Of a stretch of 6,390 nt of DNA, positions 1-5,861 are shown piece after piece; the first letter of the stretch is position 1; the number at the start of each line of letters is the position of its first letter. The notes beneath the pieces were generated by a model that was given only the letters and a program-made list of their open reading frames with translations, had not been told where the DNA came from and did no database searches. The position numbers and the translations under genes were made by a program. The stretch comes from Caulobacter sp. (GTDB lineage Bacteria > Pseudomonadota > Alphaproteobacteria > Caulobacterales > Caulobacteraceae): NCBI GenBank assembly GCA_014378155.1, contig JACMOF010000315.1, forward strand, positions 1-6,390. Direction: 5' to 3'.

Positions 1-68
1 AGGGCGATGGCCAGCCAGGTGACCCGCAGGTTGGCCGGCTCGCCCGCCAGCAGCTGGGCGGCGCCGCT
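1..68 (-). other. Possible partial coding stretch at left edge, no start codon visible
   Basis: Just after the puuB stop, the minus-strand frame read from base 68 to base 3 gives 22 consecutive codons that all end in G or C, as the real genes here do. It translates to something like AAQLLAGEPANLRVTWLAIA. The frame is closed upstream by a TGA inside the puuB 3' end, and I see no ATG, GTG or TTG between that stop and the window edge. The piece is too short to assign a family. It may be the start of a gene with a rare start codon, a gene whose start lies beyond the edge, a remnant, or chance composition. Confidence 0.25.
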
Positions 69-78
69 TCGAGGACCT

Positions 79-1359
79 TCAAATCCGGTCCCGCAGCGCG
101 TACCAGCTCAGCCCGGCCACCGTCAGGGGCCACCGCAGCAGACGTCCGCCCGGAAACGGCGGCGTCGGCAGCTTCGCCAGCAGGTCCACGCCAGACGGAT
201 CCCCCAGCGCCGCATCCGCCAGCAGCTTACCGAACCAAGGGGCCAGCATCACCCCTTGCCCCGAATAGCCGGCGGCCACCCTCACCCCCGGCGCCAATTG
301 GCGCACGTAAGGCGCGCGGTGGACGGTGATGCCCAGGGTCCCACCCCAGGCATAGTCCACCTTCACGTCCGCCAGGTCCGGATAGACCTTCAGCATATGC
401 CGCCGCACGAAGGCTTTCAGATCGGACGGGAAGCCGGGGCTGTAGTTTTCGCCGCCGCCGAAGATCAGCCGGCCGTCGGGGCTCTTGCGGAAATAGCTGA
501 CGACGAAGCGGCTGTCGGCGACCGCGGCGTTCGACCGGATGATCGTGTCAGCCCGCGCGCCCAACGGCTCGGTGGCCAGGATGAAGTTGTTGATCGGCAT
601 GACCCGCGCCATCGCCGCGCCGCCGGCCAGGCCGTCCAGATAACCGTCGCCGGTCAAGATCAGTTGGTCACAAGTGACCCGGCCGGTCGGGGTCTCGACC
701 ACGATCGCCCCGCCTTCGCGCCGCCAGGCTGTGGCGCGGGTCTGCTCATGGATCACCGCGCCGGCCGACATCGCCGCCCGCGCCAGGCCCAACGCCAGGT
801 TCAGCGGATGCAGGTGGCCGCCGCCATGGTCGATGAAGCCCCCGTGGTAGACCTCGGTCCCCAGTTCGGCCGCCAGGTCCGGCGCGTCGATCATGGCCAG
901 TTGGTCATAGCCATAGCGCTTGCGCAGGAAGGCGATGTGGGCTGCGTCCTGCGCCTCGCCGCCCTTGCGGTGGCGGGCGTGGATCATGCCCGGCGTGAAG
1001 TCACAGGCGATCTGGTGGGTGGCGATCAGGGCCAGCAGGTGGGCGCGGGCGTCCTGGCTCATCCGCCATAGGCCCAGGGCGTCGTCGCGGCCAACCGTCT
1101 TCTCCAGCCAGGCCTGGTCGTTGCGCTGGCCCGTATGGACCTGGCCGCCATTGCGCCCGCTGCCGCCGCTGCCGACCTGGGCGGCCTCCAGGACGGTGAC
1201 CCTCACACCCCGCGTGGCCAACTCCAACGTGGCGCCAAGGCCGGTATAGCCCGCGCCGATCACGCAGACGTCAGTGCGAGTGTCGGTCGCTAGCGCCGAC
1301 AACGCCGGGAAGGCGTTGGCCGTGGCGGCGTACCAACTGGCGGGGTGGCCGGTGTTCAA
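79..1359 (-). CDS. puuB: Gamma-glutamylputrescine oxidase (PuuB-like, FAD-dependent DAO family)
   Basis: Flavoprotein of the D-amino-acid-oxidase/glycine-oxidase fold. In the Puu pathway this enzyme oxidises gamma-glutamylputrescine to gamma-glutamyl-aminobutyraldehyde, releasing ammonia and H2O2 in the cytoplasm. The N-terminal dinucleotide-binding motif VCVIGAGYTGLG lies at about residues 31-42 and is followed by an acidic strand end (VLEA). The substrate/FAD-loop motif GSGRNGGQVHTG follows at about 65-77. A C-terminal FAD motif (GYSGQGVMLAPWFGKLLAD) and an ending of the SWYALRDRI type match E. coli PuuB. I chose the TTG at 1357-1359 as start: it gives 426 aa, which I recall as the E. coli PuuB length, and it has GGGAG eight bases upstream. 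The longer reading from a TTG at 1404 would translate repeat DNA (SLPLPLGAG). puuA lies upstream on the same strand, separated by a large palindromic repeat. Exact substrate (putrescine, other glutamylated polyamine) is inferred from the neighbours. Confidence 0.88.
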   Translation of the reverse strand: MNTGHPASWYAATANAFPALSALATDTRTDVCVIGAGYTGLGATLELATRGVRVTVLEAAQVGSGGSGRNGGQVHTGQRNDQAWLEKTVGRDDALGLWRMSQDARAHLLALIATHQIACDFTPGMIHARHRKGGEAQDAAHIAFLRKRYGYDQLAMIDAPDLAAELGTEVYHGGFIDHGGGHLHPLNLALGLARAAMSAGAVIHEQTRATAWRREGGAIVVETPTGRVTCDQLILTGDGYLDGLAGGAAMARVMPINNFILATEPLGARADTIIRSNAAVADSRFVVSYFRKSPDGRLIFGGGENYSPGFPSDLKAFVRRHMLKVYPDLADVKVDYAWGGTLGITVHRAPYVRQLAPGVRVAAGYSGQGVMLAPWFGKLLADAALGDPSGVDLLAKLPTPPFPGGRLLRWPLTVAGLSWYALRDRI

Positions 1360-1367
1360 GACTCCCG

Positions 1368-1372
1368 CTCCC
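1368..1372 (-). promoter_or_regulatory. Shine-Dalgarno of puuB inside the repeat end
   Basis: On the minus strand the bases are GGGAG, eight bases before the TTG start at 1359. A second GGGAG at 1362-1366 is only two bases from the start, too close to work well. The better site is part of the outer stem of the 1368-1515 palindrome, where it would pair with CTCCC at the other end of the element. It both supports the TTG start and suggests a translation effect of the hairpin. Confidence 0.5.
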
Positions 1373-1515
1373 AGAGGGAGAGGGAGGGACCTGTTGCGTA
1401 GCAATGGGAGGGTGACGGGTTAGGGCGCCCGACGGCGTGCCGGCGCTCCGGCCAGCGGCGTAACCCCTCATCCTCCCACACCTGCGGCGCGGGCCCCTCC
1501 TTCCCCCTCTGGGAG
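1368..1515. repeat. 148-bp long imperfect palindrome (MITE/REP-like intergenic repeat) between puuA and puuB
   Basis: The ends are inverted copies: CTCCCAGAGGG at 1368-1378 against CCCTCTGGGAG at 1505-1515, and the similarity extends to 24 bp with 3 mismatches (1368-1391 against 1492-1515). Inside, 1405-1422 (TGGGAGGGTGACGGGTTA) pairs with 1461-1478, with 2 mismatches in 18. The two stems are separated by 13-base internal loops on each side, one of which contains a TTGC-GTA-GCAA mini-hairpin, and the top is a GC-rich loop of about 38 bases. Such composition and symmetry are typical of non-autonomous palindromic repeats in alphaproteobacterial intergenic regions. The element fills nearly the whole 174-bp gap: it begins 18 bases after the puuA stop and ends 8 bases before the puuB start. 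No protein is expected from it. Confidence 0.75.
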
Positions 1516-1533
1516 AAGGTCGTGACGACCGCC

Positions 1534-2934
1534 TCACACATTCAGCAACAGGAACTCCCGCTCCCAGGGGCTGATGGTGCGCATGAAGGTCTCGTACTCG
1601 GCCTGTTTCACCGTGGCGTAGGCGGCGCAGAAGGTGGCCCCCAGCAGTTCGATCAGCGGGGTGGCGGCCTCGAACAGGGCCACCGACTCCAGCAGGCTGC
1701 GCGGCAGCTCGATGCCGCGGATATTGGCGTCGGTATCGACTGGGGCGCTGGGGGTCAGATTGCCGACCATGCCCAGATACCCCGCCGCCAGAACTGCGGC
1801 GATGGCCAGATAGGGGTTGGCGTCGGACGAGGGGATGCGGTTTTCCAGCCGGCGATTGGCGGGGTCGGACGGCGGCACGCGCAGGCCGCAGGTGCGGTTG
1901 TCATAGCCCCACTGGGTATTGACCGGCGCGCCGCTCTCCCGGGCGATCCGCCGATAGGAATTCACATAGGGCGCCAGTATGGCCATGATCGCCGGCAGAT
2001 AGCGCTGCTGGCCGGCGATGAAGCCGTAGAACAGCGGCGTGGCCTCGCCAGACTTTGGATCCGAGAACAGGTTCTGGCCGTCGGCCCCCAGGATCGACTG
2101 GTGGATGTGCATGGCGCTGCCGGGCTCGGCGGCCATCGGTTTCGCCATGAAGGTGGCGTAGATCTCGTGCTCCAGCGCCACCTCGCGGATGGTGCGCTTG
2201 AACATGAACACCTGGTCGGCCAGTTCCAGCGGATGGCCATGGCGCAGGTTGATCTCCATCTGGGCCACGCCGCTTTCGTGGATCAGGGTGTCGATCTCCA
2301 AGCCCTGGCGCTCGGAATATTCGTACATGTCCTCGAACAGGGCGTCGAACTCGTTGACCGCCGCGATCGAATAGCCCTGGCGGCCGGTCTCGGGTCGGCC
2401 CGAGCGGCCCACGGGAGGCTTCAGCGGGTAGTCGGGGTCGGTGTTCTTCTCGACCAGGTAGAACTCGATCTCAGGCGCGACGATCGGGTCCCAGCCCTTT
2501 TCGCGATAGAGGGCCACGATCCGGCGCAACACCTGACGCGGGCTTTCCTCCACCGGCCGGCCGTCGGGGTGGAAAGCGTCGTGGATCACCTGGGCGGTCG
2601 GGTCCTGGGCCCAGGGCACCACGGCCAGGGTGGCCAGGTCCGGCGTGAGAATGACGTCGGTGTCGGCCTGGACCGAATTGACCTCGCCCTCGAACTCGGG
2701 GAAGTCGCCGGTGATGGTCTGGTAGAACACCGCCAGCGGCAGGTTCATCGACGGCGTGCCCAGGAACTTGCGCACCGGCATGATCTTGCCCCGCGCCACG
2801 CCGGCCAGATCGGGCACGACGCACTCGATCTCCTCGATGTTCTGCCGGTCGAACCACGCCTTGGCGTCGTCGAGCGAGGCGACCCCGCGCGTGGTTTTCG
2901 GGGCGGGTTTGGATTTCTTGTCTTTGTACTTCAC
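1534..2934 (-). CDS. puuA: Gamma-glutamylputrescine synthetase (PuuA-like, glutamine synthetase family)
   Basis: ATP-dependent ligase of the type I glutamine synthetase fold that joins glutamate to putrescine or another amine, the first step of the Puu route. Length 466 aa, close to E. coli PuuA (about 472). Visible motifs: N-terminal GS beta-grasp with DLAGVARGK (42-50); metal-binding glutamates in APEIEFYL (153-160); a second acidic set in SGVAQMEINL (221-230); the nucleotide/metal motif GSAMHIHQS (272-280); arginine-containing NRTCGLRVP (346-354); and RRLENR (361-366) with the catalytic ENR. I do not see the NLY-type adenylylation loop of GlnA, which fits an amine-specific rather than an ammonia-assimilating enzyme. 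The start is GTG at 2932-2934, with GAGGAG seven bases upstream. The lysine-rich N-terminus (MKYKDKKSKPAPK) is a short extension. puuB follows; the PIN toxin ends 27 bp upstream. A related glutamylpolyamine synthetase (SpuB/PauA) with a different amine preference is possible. Confidence 0.9.
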   Translation of the reverse strand: MKYKDKKSKPAPKTTRGVASLDDAKAWFDRQNIEEIECVVPDLAGVARGKIMPVRKFLGTPSMNLPLAVFYQTITGDFPEFEGEVNSVQADTDVILTPDLATLAVVPWAQDPTAQVIHDAFHPDGRPVEESPRQVLRRIVALYREKGWDPIVAPEIEFYLVEKNTDPDYPLKPPVGRSGRPETGRQGYSIAAVNEFDALFEDMYEYSERQGLEIDTLIHESGVAQMEINLRHGHPLELADQVFMFKRTIREVALEHEIYATFMAKPMAAEPGSAMHIHQSILGADGQNLFSDPKSGEATPLFYGFIAGQQRYLPAIMAILAPYVNSYRRIARESGAPVNTQWGYDNRTCGLRVPPSDPANRRLENRIPSSDANPYLAIAAVLAAGYLGMVGNLTPSAPVDTDANIRGIELPRSLLESVALFEAATPLIELLGATFCAAYATVKQAEYETFMRTISPWEREFLLLNV

Positions 2935-2941
2935 GGGGGCG

Positions 2942-2947
2942 CTCCTC
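2942..2947 (-). promoter_or_regulatory. Ribosome binding site deciding the puuA GTG start
   Basis: GAGGAG on the minus strand, seven bases before the GTG at 2934. It is the strongest Shine-Dalgarno match in the window and lies in the 27-bp gap after the toxin stop codon, so puuA can be translated efficiently from a message that begins in the toxin-antitoxin operon. Confidence 0.65.
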
Positions 2948-2961
2948 GCGCGTGTGGAAGT

Positions 2962-3378
2962 CTAGCTAATCTTGAACGGGTTGATGACGCGGACGCCTTC
3001 GACCATCTGGTCGTGGGAAAGATCCTCGGTGTAGAGCTCCGAACAGCCGGCGGTGCGCGCGGCGGCGACGACGGCGCTGTCCCAGTAGGAAAAACCGTAC
3101 CGTCCCTTGATCGACAGCGCGTCGGACAAGGTTTCGATGGTGATCGCCACCACCTGATGCCGCCGCCAACCTTCGATGAACCGCACCGCCAGGTCATGCG
3201 ACATCGGCTTGGGCCGCGTAGGTCTGGTGATCTGGACATAAAACTCCTGCAGCACCTGCACCGACAAGACCCCGTCCGCGCGGTCCAGAAGCGCCTCCGC
3301 GCTGCGACGCTTGCGACTTTCCGCCGGCGTGGTGCTGAGCGCGTAGATCAAGATGTTGGTGTCGAAGAAGACGGGCAC
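2962..3378 (-). CDS. PIN-domain toxin (VapC-like ribonuclease)
   Basis: Small PIN-domain protein, in this setting the toxin of a type II toxin-antitoxin pair and expected to be a metal-dependent endoribonuclease. With the GTG at 3376-3378 as start it is 138 aa, the normal size for the family. The conserved acidic residues are all present: Asp6 in FFDTNILIYA, Glu45 in QVLQEFYVQI, Asp100 in SYWDSAVVAAA, and Asp119 in LYTEDLSHDQ, so it looks catalytically intact. I prefer this GTG because the PIN fold begins at once (MPVFFDTN), and it starts one base after the antitoxin TGA, an arrangement typical of translational coupling. The longer frame from 3438 would overlap the antitoxin by 59 bp and add a non-PIN tail. 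No clear Shine-Dalgarno precedes it, in keeping with coupling. The gene sits inside a polyamine catabolic cluster, upstream of puuA. The RNA target cannot be told from sequence. Confidence 0.85.
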   Translation of the reverse strand: MPVFFDTNILIYALSTTPAESRKRRSAEALLDRADGVLSVQVLQEFYVQITRPTRPKPMSHDLAVRFIEGWRRHQVVAITIETLSDALSIKGRYGFSYWDSAVVAAARTAGCSELYTEDLSHDQMVEGVRVINPFKIS

Positions 3379-3379
3379 C

Positions 3380-3616
3380 TCAACGACCGCGCTCGTGAAG
3401 CGCGTCGCGTGACAGCAGGGGTCCAGCTTCGAAATCACCCAGTTCCGCTCGTGCCTCCATCTCCAGCCGCTTGCGACGCTCGAAGTCGCTTTCGCCGGCC
3501 GCCGTCTCGGTCAGGAACTTCCGCACCAGCGCGGAGACGGACGTGTCCTGCTCCGCCGCCTTGATCCGGGCGCGGCGGTAGGTTTCGTCATCCACGGCGA
3601 CTGTGATGTTTTTCAT
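3380..3616 (-). CDS. Ribbon-helix-helix antitoxin (CopG/VapB-like)
   Basis: A 78-aa protein whose first 36 residues form a typical ribbon-helix-helix DNA-binding domain: strand MKNITVAVD, helix DETYRRARIKAAEQ, turn, and helix SVSALVRKFL. Dimers of this fold bind operator DNA through the strand. The C-terminal half (about 37-78; charged, ERRKRLEMEARAEL) is the usual toxin-wrapping tail. It neutralises the PIN toxin encoded next and, as in other type II systems, probably represses its own promoter. The start is ATG at 3614-3616 with a weak GAGAA before it; no other start fits the fold. TCACAG/CTGTGA repeats cover the start region and could be its operator. The sequence upstream is visibly less GC-rich than the polyamine genes, which suggests acquired DNA. 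Confidence 0.85.
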   Translation of the reverse strand: MKNITVAVDDETYRRARIKAAEQDTSVSALVRKFLTETAAGESDFERRKRLEMEARAELGDFEAGPLLSRDALHERGR

Positions 3617-3634
3617 GTTCTCACAGTATCACAG
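3601..3634. promoter_or_regulatory. Candidate operator of the toxin-antitoxin operon
   Basis: A perfect 7-bp inverted repeat, CTGTGAT at 3601-3607 and ATCACAG at 3628-3634, brackets the antitoxin start codon. A third copy of the core (TCACAG) at 3621-3626 makes a direct repeat with an 8-bp period against 3629-3634. Ribbon-helix-helix antitoxins usually bind short repeated half-sites at their own promoter. The position over the translation start is slightly downstream of the usual place, and the half-sites are short, so this remains a candidate. Confidence 0.35.
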
Positions 3635-3713
3635 CCAGACTGCAGCCCAAAGTCGGGATAAGGTTCGCGCTCTGCTCAATGGGCCGGAGAACAATGGCTT
3701 CAGAGGGCGTTTT

Positions 3714-3956
3714 TTGCTATTCTTGGCCACGGCCGAGCCCGAACCGACGATCTTCGACGACAGCGACGACGAGGCCGACCGCCTCGCCGAAACGGCGGCC
3801 GACGCGGAGGCCGAAGCTGGTCGCGTCGTCCCCCACGCCCGTGTGCGCGAATGGCTCAAGACGCTCGGCACGCCAGACCAGCAGCCGACGCCGATGCACC
3901 TTCGAAGTGAATTGCTCAAGGGCGGTCTCAGCGCCAACGTACCCAGTCACCCCTGA
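3714..3956 (+). CDS. Probable orphan antitoxin-like small protein
   Basis: An 80-aa frame, divergent from the RHH/PIN pair. Its middle, IFDDSDDEADRLAETAADAE followed by AGRVVPHARVREWLKTLGTP, resembles the small acidic antitoxins that accompany ParE/RelE-type toxins, where an A-x-A-G-R-V-V-P/S-H-x-x-V-x-x-W-L core is common. I chose the TTG at 3714-3716 because AGAGGG lies six bases upstream; the TTG at 3723 is the alternative, and neither is certain. Codons are GC-ending from about 3726 to 3895; after that (HLRSELLKGG onward) the codon pattern degrades, so the C-terminus may be frameshifted or replaced. No toxin gene follows before 4102. It may be a solitary antitoxin or the remnant of a second toxin-antitoxin locus. 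Family assignment is from memory of the core pattern. Confidence 0.5.
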   Translation: MLFLATAEPEPTIFDDSDDEADRLAETAADAEAEAGRVVPHARVREWLKTLGTPDQQPTPMHLRSELLKGGLSANVPSHP

Positions 3957-4101
3957 ATATTTTGAAGCCTTGCGAGATCGCGTGCACGGCGAATGACCGC
4001 CAAGCCCATTTCCTGCCTGCACCCCGCCTTGACCGTTTCTCCACTCGACGGTTCGGCCCGGATCATGATCCAGAAGGCATGAGGAATGGTGGGGCGGCGA
4101 C
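3957..4101. other. Intergenic stretch without recognised gene
   Basis: Between the orphan antitoxin and the membrane protein gene. A plus-strand frame running through it ends in TPEYFEALRDRVHGE at 3994-3996, which reads protein-like but has no plausible start. A TTGACC hexamer at 4029-4034 could be a -35 box for the downstream gene, but no good -10 lies at the right distance. I see no terminator hairpin or RNA gene. Confidence 0.3.
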
Positions 4102-4434
4102 ATGAGCGGACTGGGCATAGCGCTCTTCTTTCTAGGCTTGATCGCACCGATCGCCATGATCATCGCCGGTTGGCTGGTCGCACACCGTGTCCGGCGCTTC
4201 GGATGGGTCATCATCGTCGCGTCCATATTGCTGAGTCTGCCCGCTGGATTGCTGATCACCAGCCTCAGCTTCGGCGGGCCGCCGCCGCGCGATCCCGAGG
4301 GCGGAGCCGACGCCGCCGGTGCCGTCTGGGGCATGGCCATGATCCCCGCCATCCTGCTCTGGGCTTTGGCTGTCACGGCGAGCGTCCTTATTCCGCCGAT
4401 GTCCTGGCTGGCCCGCAAGATTTCAACGCTATGA
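4102..4434 (+). CDS. Small hypothetical inner-membrane protein with three predicted helices
   Basis: 110 aa, not recognised as a named family. Hydrophobic segments lie at about residues 4-27, 34-56 and 73-98. The basic run HRVRR (28-32) between the first two helices and the RK at 105-106 at the C-terminus fit the positive-inside rule with the N-terminus outside and the C-terminus inside. An acidic, proline-rich loop (GGPPPRDPEGGAD, 58-70) would face the periplasm. Start ATG at 4102, preceded by a purine-rich GGGGCGGCGA. Codon use is coding-like, and the antisense frames are less so. Its TGA overlaps the spuC TAG of the opposite strand, so the two genes converge with no room for a terminator between them. 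The function is unknown; position beside a polyamine gene is weak evidence for a link, because it lies next to accessory genes. Confidence 0.7.
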   Translation: MSGLGIALFFLGLIAPIAMIIAGWLVAHRVRRFGWVIIVASILLSLPAGLLITSLSFGGPPPRDPEGGADAAGAVWGMAMIPAILLWALAVTASVLIPPMSWLARKISTL

Positions 4435-5832
4435 CGCGGGCTCCGCCTTCAATCCCCGCAGCACCGGCTCCGCTGCGTCCAGCGCCTTGCGCATGATCGC
4501 CACCATCGCGTCGATCTCCGCATGGGTGATGATCAGCGGCGGGCAGCAGACGATGCTGTCGCGGATGGCGCGAACCATCAGGCCGTTCTCGATGCACAGG
4601 TCGCGGACCACCGGCCCGGCCTCGCCTTCCTTGTCGAGGAAGCGGTGGTTGGTCCCCTTCTCGCGGACGATCTCGACCGCCCCGATCAAGCCCAGCGACC
4701 GGGTCTCGCCGACCAGCGGGTGGTCGTTCAGGGTGGCCAGGGCCTTGGCGAGGTAGGGCCCCGTGTCATCGCGGGTGCGCTCGACCAGGCCTTCGCGCTC
4801 GATGATCTCGATGTTCTTCAGGGCCACGGCCGCGCAGGTCGGATGGCCTGAGTATGTAAAGCCGTGGATGAAGTCGCCGCCCTTCTCGCGCATCTCCTCG
4901 ACGATGAAATCGGCCACGCCTACGGCGCTGATCGGCAGGTAGCCAGACGACAGGCCCTTGGCCATGGCGATCATGTCGGGCTTGATCCCGTAGTGCTGAT
5001 GCCCGAACCACTGGCCCAGCCGCCCGAAGCCGCAGATCACCTCGTCGCAGACCAGCAGGATGCCGTACTTGCGACACACCGCCTCGACGGCCGGCCAATA
5101 GCCGTCGGGCGGAATGATCACCCCGCCCGCCCCCTGAACCGGCTCGCCGATGAAGGCGGCGACGTTCTCGGGGCCGACCTCGAGGATCTTGTCCTCGATG
5201 GCCCGCACCGCCCGGTCGCGGAAGGCGGCGGGGTCTTCGCCGAACCCGTCGCCAAAGCCGTAGGGCTGCATCACGTGCTCGACCCCGGCGATCGGCAGGT
5301 CGCCCTGCACGTGCATGTGCTTCATGCCGCCCAGCGAGACGCCGGCCACGGTGGAGCCGTGATAGGCGTTCCAGCGGCTGATGAAGATCTTGCGCTGCGG
5401 CTGGCCCTTCAGCTTCCAATAGTGGCGGGCCAGGCGGAAGACCGTGTCATTGGCCTCCGACCCCGACGAGTTGAAGAACACGTGGGTCAACTGGCCGCCC
5501 ATCTTCTCGGCGATCTTGGCGGCCAGCCGGATCGGCGGCGGGGAGGCCGTCTTGAAGAAGGTGTTGTAGTAGGGCAGCTCCAGCATCTGGTCGTAGGCGG
5601 CCTGGGCCAGCTCCTGCCGGCCATAGCCGACATTGACGCACCAAAGCCCGGCCATGCCGTCGAGGATCTGGTGGCCGTCGCCATCGGGGATATAGACCCC
5701 GTCGCCGCGCGGGGTGAACCGGCTGCCGCCGAGTTCCTGCTGCAGCTTGTAATCGGTCTGGGCCGGCAGGTGGTGGGCCAGGTCCAGGCGCCTGAGCTCG
5801 GCGATGTCGTGGTTGCGGATAGGGACGGGCAT
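4429..5832 (-). CDS. spuC: Putrescine:pyruvate aminotransferase, class III PLP-dependent (SpuC-like)
   Basis: Transfers the amino group of putrescine (or a related omega-amine) to pyruvate, giving 4-aminobutanal and alanine, in the cytoplasm. 467 aa, a full-length class III fold. The N-terminal LAHHLPAQTDYKLQQELG (18-35) and DGMAGLWCVNVGYGR (58-72) are typical of the SpuC/polyamine-transaminase branch. PLP-site features: phosphate loop NSSGSEAND (121-129); aromatic stacking residue in AYHGS (156-160); Glu229 of the IGEPVQGAGG stretch; DEVICGFGR (263-271) with the aspartate that contacts the pyridine nitrogen; Schiff-base Lys292 in AMAKGLSSGYLP; and GFTYSGHP (324-331). The start ATG has GGAG at 5840-5843, seven bases upstream. 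It lies downstream of a potG-like gene behind a hairpin terminator and converges on a membrane protein gene. Other omega-amino acid:pyruvate transaminase activity (beta-alanine, cadaverine) cannot be excluded, but the context favours putrescine. Confidence 0.9.
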   Translation of the reverse strand: MPVPIRNHDIAELRRLDLAHHLPAQTDYKLQQELGGSRFTPRGDGVYIPDGDGHQILDGMAGLWCVNVGYGRQELAQAAYDQMLELPYYNTFFKTASPPPIRLAAKIAEKMGGQLTHVFFNSSGSEANDTVFRLARHYWKLKGQPQRKIFISRWNAYHGSTVAGVSLGGMKHMHVQGDLPIAGVEHVMQPYGFGDGFGEDPAAFRDRAVRAIEDKILEVGPENVAAFIGEPVQGAGGVIIPPDGYWPAVEAVCRKYGILLVCDEVICGFGRLGQWFGHQHYGIKPDMIAMAKGLSSGYLPISAVGVADFIVEEMREKGGDFIHGFTYSGHPTCAAVALKNIEIIEREGLVERTRDDTGPYLAKALATLNDHPLVGETRSLGLIGAVEIVREKGTNHRFLDKEGEAGPVVRDLCIENGLMVRAIRDSIVCCPPLIITHAEIDAMVAIMRKALDAAEPVLRGLKAEPAS

Positions 5833-5861
5833 GGGGGTACTCCGGTCTTGTTCTTATCTGT

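Noticed and set aside
7..1071. Plus-strand open frame of 354 codons antisense to puuB
   Set aside because: Low-complexity R/H/Q/G/P content typical of an antisense shadow; the minus strand carries the FAD-oxidase motifs.
1360..1404. N-terminal extension of puuB from the TTG at 1404
   Set aside because: It would translate the palindromic repeat (RSLPLPLGAG), makes the protein longer than PuuB, and lies before a better-placed Shine-Dalgarno.
1368..1515. CRISPR array or small RNA gene in the puuA-puuB gap
   Set aside because: There is one long palindrome, not regularly spaced repeats, and no promoter of its own is visible.
3379..3438. Longer PIN toxin starting at 3438 inside the antitoxin gene
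   Set aside because: The extra residues (MISKLDPCCHATRF...) are not PIN-like, and the GTG one base after the antitoxin stop gives the normal family length.
1522..3564. Plus-strand open frame of 680 codons antisense to puuA and the toxin-antitoxin genes
   Set aside because: It is the mirror of GC-rich codons on the other strand: rich in H, R, G, Q and D with no recognisable domain, while the minus strand encodes three clear families there.
3937..3996. Plus-strand frame ending in VTPEYFEALRDRVHGE
   Set aside because: Reads protein-like but has no start or upstream continuation with coding-like codons; could be a frameshifted tail, yet cannot be supported.
4029..4057. TTGACC as a -35 box for the membrane protein gene
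   Set aside because: The bases 17 further on (TTCGGC) are a poor -10, and no Caulobacter-type -10 is seen at shorter spacing.
3717..4418. Minus-strand open frame of 233 codons across the orphan antitoxin and membrane protein genes
   Set aside because: Composition is that of an antisense frame, with no domain; plus-strand readings give a credible three-helix membrane protein and an antitoxin-like core.
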